Shown piece by piece: positions 10,350 to 21,326 of a stretch of DNA of 64,000 nucleotides. The stretch lies in NCBI GenBank assembly GCA_963402885.1, contig OY727093.1, positions 28,271,409 to 28,335,408 on the forward strand, in the 5' to 3' direction. The position numbers were made by a program, and so were the translations under genes. The stretch comes from Antedon bifida (lineage: Eukaryota > Echinodermata > Crinoidea > Comatulida > Antedonidae). Every line of letters starts with the position of its first letter. The first letter of the stretch is position 1. The notes beneath the pieces are model-generated. The model was not told where the DNA came from. It made no database searches and saw only the letters and a list, made by a program, of their open reading frames with translations.

Positions 10350-11513
10350 AAACACAAACACATTTTTTTATATTTTCGTGCACATATTTTGATTTTTTGT
10401 TTGTAATCCTCTATTATTTCAAATTCAATACAATAGTTTATGTTTTGCACCTGACTAGATTAAATAAAATATTTGTGACATCAACTGGTAGCTTGTACAT
10501 TGACATCTAATAAAGTTATAATTGTCAATAATGGCCTGCAATATAATAGTAAATCGTAATGGAATAATTATTGTTTAAAGGTCATAGTTGATTCTAAAAA
10601 TAACCCATTAGTAATGGTGGAAATCCAAAACAAGTCTGTGAAACTACTATAAAGGTCCTATACATTTACTGTTCACTGTACTGTATGCATACACTGATTT
10701 TAGTAAACAGGGAATATTTTCAGATTAAATCCAGGTAAAAATATTTATAATTACAGTTTTATTAATTATTATAAAGTTGTGAACATGTCTTGATGATCTT
10801 CCAAAAGTACTAAGACGAAGATTTATTCATAGACGAAGATAAAGTATAGTATACTATCAGGTATCTCTAACTAACACTAACAGTCAATATTGCAGTTAGT
10901 AATGTGGACTGTGGAGAATTATATAATTGTCCGTCTTTAAAAAACCCATTACTTTTGGACATTTTTCTGTCCTAAAACCTAAAATTACTGTACAGTTTGT
11001 AACCTTATTAAAGTTTCATTTCAAAGCCACTTCCTTGAACTAAATTCTCTTCCATTAATTTTAGCAATCATATTCTCTAATTTTAAAACCAAGTTAAAAT
11101 TATATTTTGGATATAACCAATGATTTTTAGTGGATGTCTGCCCACCATCTCTGAATTTTGATTTAAATATCTAGTCACAAATTTTATCTTTTATAAAAAA
11201 ATTTAGGATACTGTAACAGTAAATGTAGTAATTTGATGTTCTGATTGATAACTGTCTGTAATGTTAGTTATTTTGTGTAGAGGACATCTTTAAGTCCGCT
11301 CTGTACTGCAGTAGCATACTTGTATCCTCTTGAAATAAAGTTGAATAAATTATTTGTAATTAAATATTAATACCTGTACATCATTTAACAATACTGCCAT
11401 TTTAATTGTTTTTGATAAATAATTTTTTTCAAGAGCATAAAGTAGTAAATTCCCTAAATTATATTTACTGTAGTTCCGGGATCAGAAGAAAAATTGTGTC
11501 AAGTGGCTTAAAT
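10350..11513. other. Intergenic DNA, nothing recognised
   Basis: AT-rich with frequent TACTGTA-type words. No exon or element was seen. Confidence 0.35.
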
Positions 11514-11675
11514 TAAAGCTCTGTCTACACTATCAAACTAGTTCTGACAAAAAATTATGTGCCCAAATATGATAGTGATACACAAATATGGTAGTGATAT
11601 GACATCATCATGTCCATATATGGGCACATCCCATTTTTTTGTCACAAAAAAGTTGATAGTGTAGACAGAGCTTTA
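11514..11675 (+). mobile_element. MITE-A copy 4
   Basis: Full-length copy from TAAAGCTCTGTCTACACTAT to GATAGTGTAGACAGAGCTTTA. The internal CCATATATGGGCACATC and TGATATGACATCATCATG are intact. Confidence 0.85.
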
Positions 11676-12319
11676 GTTTTTTATTCCTTGTTCAACAAGT
11701 TGTTTTATTTTCTCCTTATGGAAATTTTAGATAATCTAGTAATCTGTATCACATGTGCCTTTAAATTTGACAGACGGTACAATAGTTTACAATTCCAATG
11801 TTGTATAAAACTATTAAAATATGGAGCTAGTGTAAAATGTACTGAACAGTAGGCCAAAAAGTCTCCCTCCCTCATAAGCAAACATGGTTTCCACTATGGC
11901 ACAATGTAACGCAACAAAGTGGCGTAACAACGCAAAGTGCTGTGTTGCGTATTCACAAGTCCGAACCGAAAATGCAAACATTGCTGCAAACATAGCTACG
12001 GGAAATCCATTTGATTTCAAGCAATGACGCAAGAACACCAGAAACATTACAGTGCATGATGAAGAATGCTGGTAATCTGGTCTTGTTCAAGTACTGTACT
12101 GTACGTACTTGAAAATGTGCTGACTCTTTCATTTTTCCTAGTCATTCTCTCTTTTCAGAACACGTTTCTATACTAGTATCAGTACTGTAGATGAAATTAT
12201 AATGATAACACTGTACCATCATGTTTTATACTGTCTGCACTGCAATTATGAGTGATTATGACATACTGTATGTTCTAAAATTAGTATCCAGTTTCTAGGA
12301 TGTACGTAAATCTTCTAAT

Positions 12320-12722
12320 AGTACTGTAACCCACACTCTAATAGTAATCCCACTTTTAGTAACTCACCTTATAAGTCAATCTATAATAATAACCCACTAC
12401 TCTAATAGTACAGTAACCCATGGGGGTTACTATTAGAGTCACAAAAACTTATGATGCAGTCGTATTTTGAAAATAAGGAGATAATGCATGTTGATCTCGG
12501 GAGTGGGGAAGGATTAATTGTTTTTGAGTTTATAAAATAAAGTTCAACCAAATTTGTTTATTCCTACTGTTTTATTATTTTGCTATGAGTTGCTGACCGA
12601 AAAAGTTGGGGCTGGGTTACTATTTTCAGGTGCCTAATTTAATATTAGTAATAGTAGCCAACTACTCTAATAGTAACCCACCCTAAAAAACAATCAGAGA
12701 ATAATAACCCAGGGTTACAATT
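12320..12722. repeat. Inverted and direct repeats of ACTCTAATAGTAACCCA
   Basis: The motif occurs at about 12335, 12398 and 12663, and inverted as GGGTTACTATTAGAGT at about 12424. A looser copy ends near 12722 (CAGGGTTACAATTGGGAG). It is probably a diverged palindromic element, but clear ends could not be fixed. Confidence 0.45.
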
Positions 12723-13363
12723 GGGAGATTAACGGTACCTGTTTGTATGATAATACAATAGGTTTTACTACAAACTGCAAGTACTACTACAAAAAGTAAT
12801 TCAAAAATTATTTACTTTTATTTAAATTTAAATCCTTTAGTATTTTATGAATAAATAATACGAGTAATATTAATATATTATAACTACAGTACTGCAAAGG
12901 TTTATTGCTTATTGGTCCGTTATATACTGTAATATACGAAAGTAATTTAAATAGTAAAATATTTTAATAAAATACAATAGCTACTGTATACAATGATAAA
13001 TAAAAGGGTACAGTATTTAATAGCTGATGCAAATGGAAAAATTTGCTATAACGTTAACCTTTGACATTTTAGCAAATTTGTCCAGGTCAGTCTTTAAATT
13101 AGCAAGGTCAGTTACCTGCTGTTAATTTTATGAACTTTGCAAAACCACTCAAACGAAAGAAAGGTTTTCTAAAAGGAATTGATGTTATGGTTTTATAGGA
13201 TCTTTTGTCTTTACGGATAGATATATTTAGTACTACTGTTGGAATCTATGTACTGTATCCTACTGTGCAGTATGAGATAATGATCACACATAATAAAACA
13301 AACAAAAAAAAAGACCCTTATGGGGCTACCTGTAGGCCTACTATAGTATTCACTGCAAGTGTA
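12723..13363. other. Intergenic DNA, nothing recognised
   Basis: AT-rich; no supported feature. Confidence 0.35.
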
Positions 13364-13507
13364 TAAAGCTCTTTTACACTATCAAACTAGATGACAAAAA
13401 AAGTGTGCTGTGCCCAAATATGGTAATGATGTAATACCATCATGTCCATATATGGGCACATCACATGTTTTTGTTACATAAGGTTTGATAGTGCAGACAG
13501 AACTTAA
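13364..13507 (+). mobile_element. MITE-A copy 5
   Basis: TAAAGCTCTTTTACACTATC to GATAGTGCAGACAGAACTTA, with the internal GCCCAAATATGGTAATGATG. Both termini have substitutions. Confidence 0.8.
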
Positions 13508-14028
13508 CATTTTTCTAATGTTTTGATTGATTTTGTTTTAGTATGGTATAGTACAGTATATTGGCTAACTCCACTCCACAAGCGCTTCAAATGTATTTAT
13601 AAGCCCCAAATGTAATTTGCACTCTGTACACAATAACATTCATAAACACTCCTTATTTCACTCCATACTACAATCTTTTATTATAGCTGTCACAAGCACT
13701 TTACTATCAGTCTTAATAGTTCTTTACTCACACAGAGGTGCAGGCTTATTGTACATAAAGCCTTTATAGAACCTTGCCATTTGTCACTGATTTGTTACGA
13801 TTTTTTTTTTTTTTTTTTTTTTGCAATTTTTTGTTTAATACAGTATTTATTCTCCATGGTTACACAACAATGTTCATGGTTACACAGTTTTATACAGCTG
13901 TTGTTGCTGAATTAATATAGCTGAATAATACCATTAGGTAATAAAGTACAAGGAAAGATAGCCAAACAGTTATTGTCTGATATTACACCTACAGTACTGT
14001 ATTGTACAAAAAAAAGCATTTCGTATGG

Positions 14029-14200
14029 AGTGGAGTTATAGCCTGCCCTGGTGGTTTACTGTAGATGCTCAGCTGGGTTCAAATCCTGTCAGATGCCAAG
14101 GGGTTTTTCTCATCACAAAACAACTCCACTCACAAAAACTTGTAATACTAATACTAATAGACTTTGTGTAGATCGTCTAATGTGTAATGTTTTTGTTTGT
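14029..14200 (+). mobile_element. tRNA-derived SINE (family 2), diverged copy
   Basis: Begins GAGTGGAGTTATAGCCTGCC; has a B-box-like GGGTTCAAATCCTGTCAGAT; then ACAACTCCACTCACAAAAAC and AGACTTTGTGTAGATCGTCT, matching the family at 54357 in order. It is more diverged than that copy. Confidence 0.6.
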
Positions 14201-15002
14201 TATTGAATAATAATAATTTATTTGGAAGGTATTTGTAAACCGCTTTATTAGCCACTAGCCTTAACGGCTATGTGGCTATCTGACCTTTTCACTCCAGGAG
14301 ACTTGTCTCCAAACTGTCATCAAATTTTTAAAAAATATATAAAATAAAATTACATTTTTATATTACCGCAGTAATTGCATTAATGTCCAATCTAACATCT
14401 TCGTTTATTGTAGTGATTGCCTAGAGTCTTTTAATCACTTCTATTTTATTAAGATTTATTTTAATAAAAATTATACTCTTTAATAATAAATATATTTCAG
14501 AATAAATATTAAATATTTATCATCATTGTCATTTTTAAAATCAATTATCTCCTACTGTAAGATAACAATTTCAATCCATGCCAACAAAAGTAACAATTTA
14601 TTTGTCAAGACTCTTGCACGGTATTCATTTAGACAGAAAATATGTCTGATTTTCCAAGTATCTCGGTAAAGAATTTGTTAAATGTTTACTGGGCGTTCAA
14701 ATCAATATGGAAAATGATTGGATATATGCATGACATATTATGTAGTGATGATTTCATAAGAGTCAATTTGCAAATCAGTTTTTATGGTTCAATTATTATG
14801 CAAACTTTCGTTGCTCAATGTAGCGTAACGATAGGATTAGATTTTTCTCGACTTGCAGACAGCTATTGTATTCAGATAATTTTTTAGCAATGTTTTTGGG
14901 GATATACTTTCAAGAATAGTTGAAATATGTCCTGATAAATTTTTAGTGCAATTAGTCATACACCTACAGTACAACACAGTATATTTGGCCTAAAAAACTG
15001 AT

Positions 15003-15300
15003 TTAGTGAGTGAGTGGCCGAGCGGTTAAGACAGTGGAACCGTAATTACGTAGCCATAACATCGGCAGGAGTTCGAGGCTCACTCACTCCATGGTTCTGG
15101 TGGTAGAACGAGTCTTCTCGGATAAGGACTATAAACCGTAGGTCCAGTGTACACAACTAGCTCGTGTGCACTTTAAAGAACCTAGTACATCTTTCGAGAC
15201 GAGTAGGGGGTTACCCCGGTGTATTAGTACATCACAGCCACTGATCACAAACTGGGCCCTCTGGGAGACCAGTCTTTGACTGAAGAGGTTACCCAGTATA
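15003..15300 (+). mobile_element. tRNA-derived SINE (family 1), near full length
   Basis: The head looks like a Ser/Leu tRNA: A box GTGGCCGAGCGGTTAAGACA and B box GAGTTCGAGGCTCACTC. The body runs CCATGGTTCTGGTGGTAGAA, CTCGGATAAGGACTATAAAC, CTTTAAAGAACCTAGTACAT and GGGGGTTACCCCGGTGTA. It is too long and diverged to be a functional tRNA. Related copies are at 421-1006 (minus), 22838-22945 (minus), 40370-40480 and 49383-49620. Confidence 0.75.
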
Positions 15301-15450
15301 AATATATATTTCAATCAATCAAAATCAATTTTTAGTCGTGTACAACGCGACTCTACAGCTCACTATGTTGGTCGGTTGGTCGGTAAACACTAACTTCAGC
15401 ACGCGACTGCAGCCATGTATATGGCCTTGTTAATTTCATCAAATTCTTCC

Positions 15451-15596
15451 TTAAGCTTGATTCCCACTAGGACGTAACGCGACGTAAGCAATTTAAACCA
15501 ATCACAAGCTGTGGATCATCAAAATTTGCACTTGCAATGTTGCATTGCGCTTACGTCCTTGCGTCCTATACTGGGAACCAAGCTTACCTGGGGCCA
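15451..15596. mobile_element. MITE-B copy 1
   Basis: Left end TTAAGCTTGATTCCCACTAG; internal CAATCACAAGC; right end inverted as CTGGGAACCAAGCTTA. The left GACGTAACGCGACGTAAGC is mirrored by GCGCTTACGTCCTTGCGTC. It has no coding capacity. Other copies are at 39579, 51455 and 61985. Confidence 0.75.
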
Positions 15597-16465
15597 AATT
15601 AAAACATTTTTTTTAGTCAACTTCTACGTTTGATACTTTCATTCATTCATATTTATTAGAAACCATCCGAAAAATAAGGAATTTATAATTTAAATTGGAT
15701 GCAAAAACAGGAACTGTTTGAGGGATCGAAACTGAAAATAAGACAAGCAAAATATTAACATAAACATAAAAAACTGCTGACATCATTAAATTCACCTGAC
15801 TCTAGGTCCCTGGCATAAAGTTACTTCATAGTGCAATAGTTGAAAATATCATTAAAGTGGATAGAATGGTGATAGTGTAGGGCTACACAATACTAGTGCT
15901 ATGGCTATAACCAGGGTCTGCTCATGTAAATAATTCTTGTTTACGCTAATATTAGTGGCTAACCCAATATCAACAATCTGCTAATGTCAGTGCACGCCTT
16001 ATTGTTTGAATAACGGTGCATGTACATATTTGATCAAGTCTCGCTGCAAGATTTCAACATTCCCAATGTGTTAATTTGAAAATATAGTAAAATAAAAGAA
16101 GTAGAATAATTTGCTTTATAATATGTTTCAAACCTTTACATTCACAATAGTATTATTCAAAATGTTGACCCAACATATTTGACCCTCCATAATGTAACAC
16201 AGACCCCTGCCCTGATAAAATCCCAATCACTATTTATACTGTATACCAACCACACTACTGTAGTATTAAAGATATCCCCTTCACCTTCCCTCCCCACTTC
16301 GAGATCGTTATTATTTCAAATGTTGTTTAAAATCTTCCCATGGTACAGTACAATTCCGGTCAATTTGATCCTATGTTTATAGTTTTATACCCATGATTTG
16401 TGAATTGTGTTTAAACCCGGATTTGATACTTGATATGTGATGGACAAGGAAATGATTGCTGTTTA
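15597..16465. other. Intergenic DNA, nothing recognised
   Basis: No exon, repeat end or RNA gene was seen. Confidence 0.35.
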
Positions 16466-17191
16466 GGGAGCGTGCCCAAATGTTTTTACTCCGTTAATAG
16501 ACTTTTAAATGCGTTAATAATATGCAAAACGTTAATGAGTTGGGCGGTCTGTACTCAGCAGAGCGTATCATGGTGGTTAATACTGTACAATGAAATTGAA
16601 TTTACTATCTAACGCGTACAACGGAAGAACAACGTCCGTTGTTTTCGTCCGTTAAACGCCGACCTAACAGATCGTTTTTATATTCGTTAAACGCTCATTT
16701 AACGGACCCTTGTACTGACAATATCACACCACACATTACAGAGTTCAATACAATAATATCTAATAATAATATGAAGATCGACGGCAATTGCTGTAGAAAG
16801 GGCCTTGCTTGAAACTGCAGATGATGTGGTAAACCGTCATTTCGACGGCAAAAAATGCTGTTAAAACAACATTACCCAACATTAAATTATCAGCATCTAC
16901 AATTCCACAATTTTTGTTGAACATTTTCAACTTATAGAACATTCCTATAATATACTAATTTTTTGTTTAGCATGCTTGACGTTAATTCCTTTTTTATTTT
17001 TTACCCTGTACACTTGACCGAAAAAAAAAATGGCGAAATTGTAAACACAGATAAAACCCCGACTGTCGTATCGATAGTATCAGCATGTATAGCCTTTATG
17101 GAGACGGTATGGACCAAACAATATAGAAACCGGTCGCCGTCTATCTAGAGCTAAAACATTTACTGACTGTAGCTGCCGCGCGAGGAGTAGC

Positions 17192-17620
17192 AGTGTCCAA
17201 AAACAGAGGAGGAAACTTTGGGCGATATGACGTCACGTTATTAGCAAGCACATGGTTTTTTTTATCACCGCGAAGCGATGTACAACACGCACCACAGTGT
17301 TTTTGGCCAGCCTCCGTGATGCTGCTGCAAGGGTGTCATGTTTATTACAAAATACTAAAAAAACTGTGTACATGAACAATTATTGTATTACGTAAATAAA
17401 TCATTACTTTAACTATCGCTGACCTCGAATGTGTCCAAAAACAGAGGATGAAACTTTGGGCGATATGACGTCACGTTATTAGCAAGCACATGGTTTTTTA
17501 TCACCGCGATGCGATGTACACACGCACCACGGTGTTTTTGGCAGCCTCCGTGATGCTGCTGCAAGGGTGTCATGTTTATTACAAAATACAAAAAAAAACT
17601 GTGTACATTAACAATTATTG
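17192..17620. repeat. Two-copy direct repeat of about 190 bp
   Basis: GTGTCCAAAAACAGAGGA, then CGATATGACGTCACGTTATT, then CAGCCTCCGTGATGCTGCTG and TGTCATGTTTATTACAAAAT occur at about 17192-17385 and again at about 17431-17620. The offset is about 239 bp. It is inside the 4.0-kb element. Confidence 0.75.
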
Positions 17621-17794
17621 TTTCTATTTAGGCCTAAATGGTGTAATAGGCAAAACACTTATACAGTATATATATAAAATAAATATATAAAAACAATGTG
17701 CAATTGCCTTCTTGCAGTAGGGAGGCGTCGCAAAAAAGGGAATTCCCCTACTTGCTCTCAACCAAGGGCGAATTTACTATTCAGTGCGTTGTTC

Positions 17795-19400
17795 CGTTAA
17801 GTGCGTTGTTCCGTTAAACGCCGAGTTAACGGGCGATAGATGACAGTATATAGAGTATGCATCATTCGAATACCCATCATTCCCGGAGTTTACTGAGTTT
17901 TTGTGTCCGTTAAACGCCGAGCTAACGGACGATAGTATTGAATGACAGCATAATATAGAGTATAGCATCATTCCACAGGTTACTGAGTTTGTGTCCGTTA
18001 AACGCCGAGCTAACGGACGATAGTATTAAATGACAGAGTGTAGCATCATTCCACAATTTACTGAGTTTCTGTGTCCGTTAAACGCCGAGTTTACGGACGA
18101 TAGTATTGAATGACAGCATATAGAGTATACCATCATTCCACAGTATACTGGGTTTTTGAGTCCGTTAAACGCCGAGCTAACGGACGATAGTATTGAATGA
18201 CAGTATTATATAGCATCATATTCCACAGTTTTACTGAGTTTTTGAGTCCGTTAAATGCCGAGTTTACGGACGATATTATTAAATGACAGTAGGCCTATTA
18301 TATAGAGTGTAGTATCATTCTACAGTTTACTGAGTTTTTGTGTCCGTTAAACGCCGATTTAACGGACGATAGTATTGAATTACAGTAGAGTAGCATCATT
18401 CCACAATCTACTGAGTTTTTGTGTCCGTTAAACGCCGAGCTAACGGACGATAGTATTGAATTACAATAGAGTAGCATCATTCCACAATTTACTGAGTTTT
18501 TGTGTCCGTTAAACGCCGAGCTAATGGACGATAGTATTGAATTACAGTAGAGTAGCATCATTCCACAATCTACTGAGTTTTTGTGTCCGTTAAACGCCGA
18601 TCTAACGGACGATAGTATTGAATTACAGTAGAGTAGCATCATTCCACAATCTACTGAGTTTTTGTGTCCGTTAAACGCCGATCTAACGGACGATAGTATT
18701 AAATGACAGATAGAGTATAGCATCATTCCACAGGTTACTGAGTGTTTGTGTCCGTTAAACGCCGAGCTAACGGACGATAGTATTGAATTACAATAGAGTA
18801 GAATCATTCCACAATTACTGAGTTTTTGTGTCAGTTAAACGCCGAGCTAACGGACGATAGTATTGAATGACAGCATATAGAGTATAGCATCATTCCACAG
18901 GTTACTGAGTTTTTGTGTCCGTTAAACGCCGATCTAACGGACGATAGTATTGAATTACAGTAGAGTAGCATCATTCCACAATCTACTGAGTTGTTGTGTC
19001 CGTTAAACGCCGAGCTAACGGACGATAGTATTGAATTACAATAGAGTAGCATCATTCCACAATCTACTGAGTTTTTGTGTCCGTTAAACGCCGATCTAAC
19101 GGACGATAGTATTGAATTACAGTAGAGTAGCATCATTCCACAATCTACTGAGTTTTTGTGTCCGTTAAACGCCGATCTAACGGATGATAGTATTGAATTA
19201 CAGTAGAGTAGCATCATTCCACAATCTACTGAGTTTTTGTGTCCGTTAAACGCCGATCTAACGGACGATAGTATTGAATGACAGCATACAGAGTATAGAA
19301 TTATTCCACAGGTTACTGAGTGTTTGTGTCCGTTAAACGCCGAGCTAACGGACGATAGTATTGAATGACAGTAGGCCTATAGAGTAGCATCATTCCACAG
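17795..19400. repeat. Satellite array, about 81-bp unit, 19 copies
   Basis: The unit is GTCCGTTAAACGCCGAGCTA, CGGACGATAGTATTGAAT, then CATCATTCCACAATCTACTG. I count 19 occurrences of the CGTTAAACGCCGA core (two with one substitution). The first copies are 83-100 bp apart and the later ones settle at 81 bp. Each unit has a small inverted repeat, GTCCGTTA against TAACGGAC. Because 81 is a multiple of three, the minus strand stays open for long stretches; this is not evidence for a protein. Confidence 0.9.
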
Positions 19401-20556
19401 TACTGAGGTTTTATGTCATATACAAATAACAATGCATCTGGGGAAAAGGCAGAATCCCAGAAAGATACAGGATCTTTGGTTGCTTATGCAGATTGCAATC
19501 AGCACATTTTTTTCCGTGAGAAGAATTCCTGGCGTTAAATAAAGTGTACCTTTCGAAATCCATGTTCTTCACAGTCTGAACTGATACAATAAATTATTAA
19601 AAAAAATATTGTCTAAAGTGCAAATCTATATTTGATTGTTTAATTAATGAAATGTTATGGATAAGAGTTGAAACCGTCACAAAATGGCTCAGTCAAAGCA
19701 AAATTATTTAACAATTTTAACGAGAGGAGAAGCTTATCTTTCTAGGCTTTCTTTGTTATTAATTGTTTATAGTGTAATCTAAACAATAGCTACGCGATTG
19801 TCTGGCGGTGTACTTTTAACGAATCGTTCATGGCCTAGCTCTCTGTAGTGCGGTATTCGCGTCGATATCATGTTACATCCAGGGATCAAAAATGCGTATT
19901 TTTTTTCAGGTGAAAGTCGGCTATTAGAAATTTAGACACGTGTCGCCCGACGTACCAGGCTAAAAAATACCATGAATCGGATCGTAAATAGTATGCTTAG
20001 ACCTATATATTTTTATTTTACCGTGTAGGCCTAGGCCTATATATATTTTTATTTTACGGTAGGCCTAGGATACAGTATAATACATGATTATTTTAATAAT
20101 AAATATAATTATAACATAACATACGAGCCCAAAAAGCTATTAAACGAATTAACAATCGTGTTAACAACGCGTTGTAACAACAATGATCGGACTGCTAATA
20201 ACCCGTTATTTTGAGTCATCATAGGATTTCACGCAACATACCATAACAAGGACTGTTAATAACGCGTTGGAATCATCGTTACGCAACACTGAACGGCATG
20301 TCCGGTCTCCCGTTAATTACGCGTTAAACAATGGAGTGATCATAACAGCATAGTAGCTAGTAAACGGAGGGCTTGATATGCCTCACTGAACACGCCCAAC
20401 CCCATTTAAATTAGCTTGCATATAACGGTAAATCGTTAAACTAGTTGCGTTACAACAAGTTAAACGGAGTAAAAACATTTGGGCACGCTCCCTTAATGTT
20501 ATGCCATTGATTGGTTTGCACTGCTGTCTGAATCCAAATAAAGTGATGTAATATGC

Positions 20557-20726
20557 TAAAGCTCTGTCTACACAATCAAACTACTGTAGTTTGACAAAAA
20601 ATGTGTGATGTGCCCAAATATGGTAGTGATATGCCTAAATATGTAGTGATATGACATCATCATGTTTATAAATGGTCACATCACATTATTTTGTCACATA
20701 AAGTTTGATAGTGTAGACAGAGCTTA
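20557..20726 (+). mobile_element. MITE-A copy 6
   Basis: TAAAGCTCTGTCTACACAAT to GATAGTGTAGACAGAGCTTA, with both internal GGTAGTGATAT-type blocks. It lies about 400 bp upstream of the first supported exon of the RING-CH gene. Confidence 0.85.
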
Positions 20727-20919
20727 TGTGTGGGCCAGTCATTACTAATGATGGCATAATACTGAGAAAAAAAAAGCCAATTCTAGACTTTGTTGGCCCG
20801 TTTCTACTGATCAAGAGAATACATGTATTTAAATACCGTATTTTGAACGAGTTGTATTTTCTTGGCAACAGAAAGGATCCACAAAAAACAAACCATCATT
20901 AAAATACGGTTTTACAAAC

Positions 20920-21066
20920 CCCTGTATATTCCGGTCACGGGCATCCAATGCCGGTTTTTAAAAAAGGTTTTTGTGGAACAATTTTTAGCTGCAGCACGAT
21001 TCTTTATTATAAAACTGTTTCAAAGACGATTTTGAGGGGGATTTTCCAATAGAAACAGGCCTAGGC
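20920..21066. mobile_element. Possible MITE-C relic
   Basis: Ends in ATAGAAACAGGCCTAGGCC and contains TTTTTAGCTGCAGCA. Both resemble parts of the elements at 26100-26530 and 50155-50400. The left end is not clear. Confidence 0.35.
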
Positions 21067-21135
21067 CTTAGAGATTATTGTAAAAAAACGGACTTGTCCA
21101 ACTTTATTTCATTTTTCCTTTCCTCTCTTTTGTAG

Positions 21136-21178
21136 ACCTGTGCCTTCAATGTAATGTTTTAGTCATCGTCCACACAAC
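21136..21178 (+). promoter_or_regulatory. 5' UTR segment with two minimal upstream ORFs
   Basis: The exon begins after the acceptor CCTCTCTTTTGTAG (ends 21135), so at least one non-coding exon lies further upstream; it was not found. Before the main ATG there is a start-stop (ATG TAA, 21149-21154) and a two-codon ORF (ATG TTT TAG, 21154-21162). The TAA is in frame with the main ORF, which supports 21179 as the true start. Confidence 0.6.
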
Positions 21179-21326
21179 ATGTCAGAAGAGTACCAAGAAG
21201 AACAGTTAAATTCTTTAATTCTGGAGTTATCTAAAGACAGCACCGACCAGTGCCTAACTAGTCTTCTTGATCCAAGAGGCAATTTCGCTTTTCTTTTACA
21301 AAACTGTCTTGTTCATTGGAAAGATG
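21179..21326 (+). CDS. RING-CH gene, coding exon 1
   Basis: Residues 1-49 plus one base of codon 50. It starts MSEEYQEEQLNSLILELSKD and ends NCLVHWKD; donor GTAAG. An in-frame stop lies 27 bp upstream of the ATG. Confidence 0.82.

Larger units (their letters stand above)
16466..20492. mobile_element. 4.0-kb non-autonomous DNA transposon with 30-bp TIRs and internal satellite
   Basis: The 30 bp from 16466 (GGGAGCGTGCCCAAATGTTT, then TTACTCCGTT) occur exactly inverted at 20463-20492. The flanks are TTTA (left) and TTAA (right), so a decayed TTAA target duplication is possible. That would fit Kolobok- or piggyBac-type integration, by inference only. The inner parts are rich in CGTTAA words. They include a two-copy direct repeat (17192-17620) and a 19-copy satellite (17795-19400). 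No transposase frame was found. The apparent minus-strand frames inside are satellite translations. Confidence 0.75.

Noticed and set aside
11880-12050. Possible further MITE-B copy (TGGTTTCCACTATGGCACAA)
   Set aside because: The left end fits loosely, but no inverted right end could be found.
15003-15080. tRNA-Ser/Leu gene
   Set aside because: The A and B boxes are clear, but the anticodon arm and acceptor stem cannot be folded, and the unit recurs with a SINE body at several places.
18298-19217. Minus-strand frames of 169 and 128 residues with a 27-residue repeat
   Set aside because: They are translations of the 81-bp satellite, whose length is a multiple of three. The unit varies as DNA, with no sign of codon-level constraint, and it lies within a transposon.
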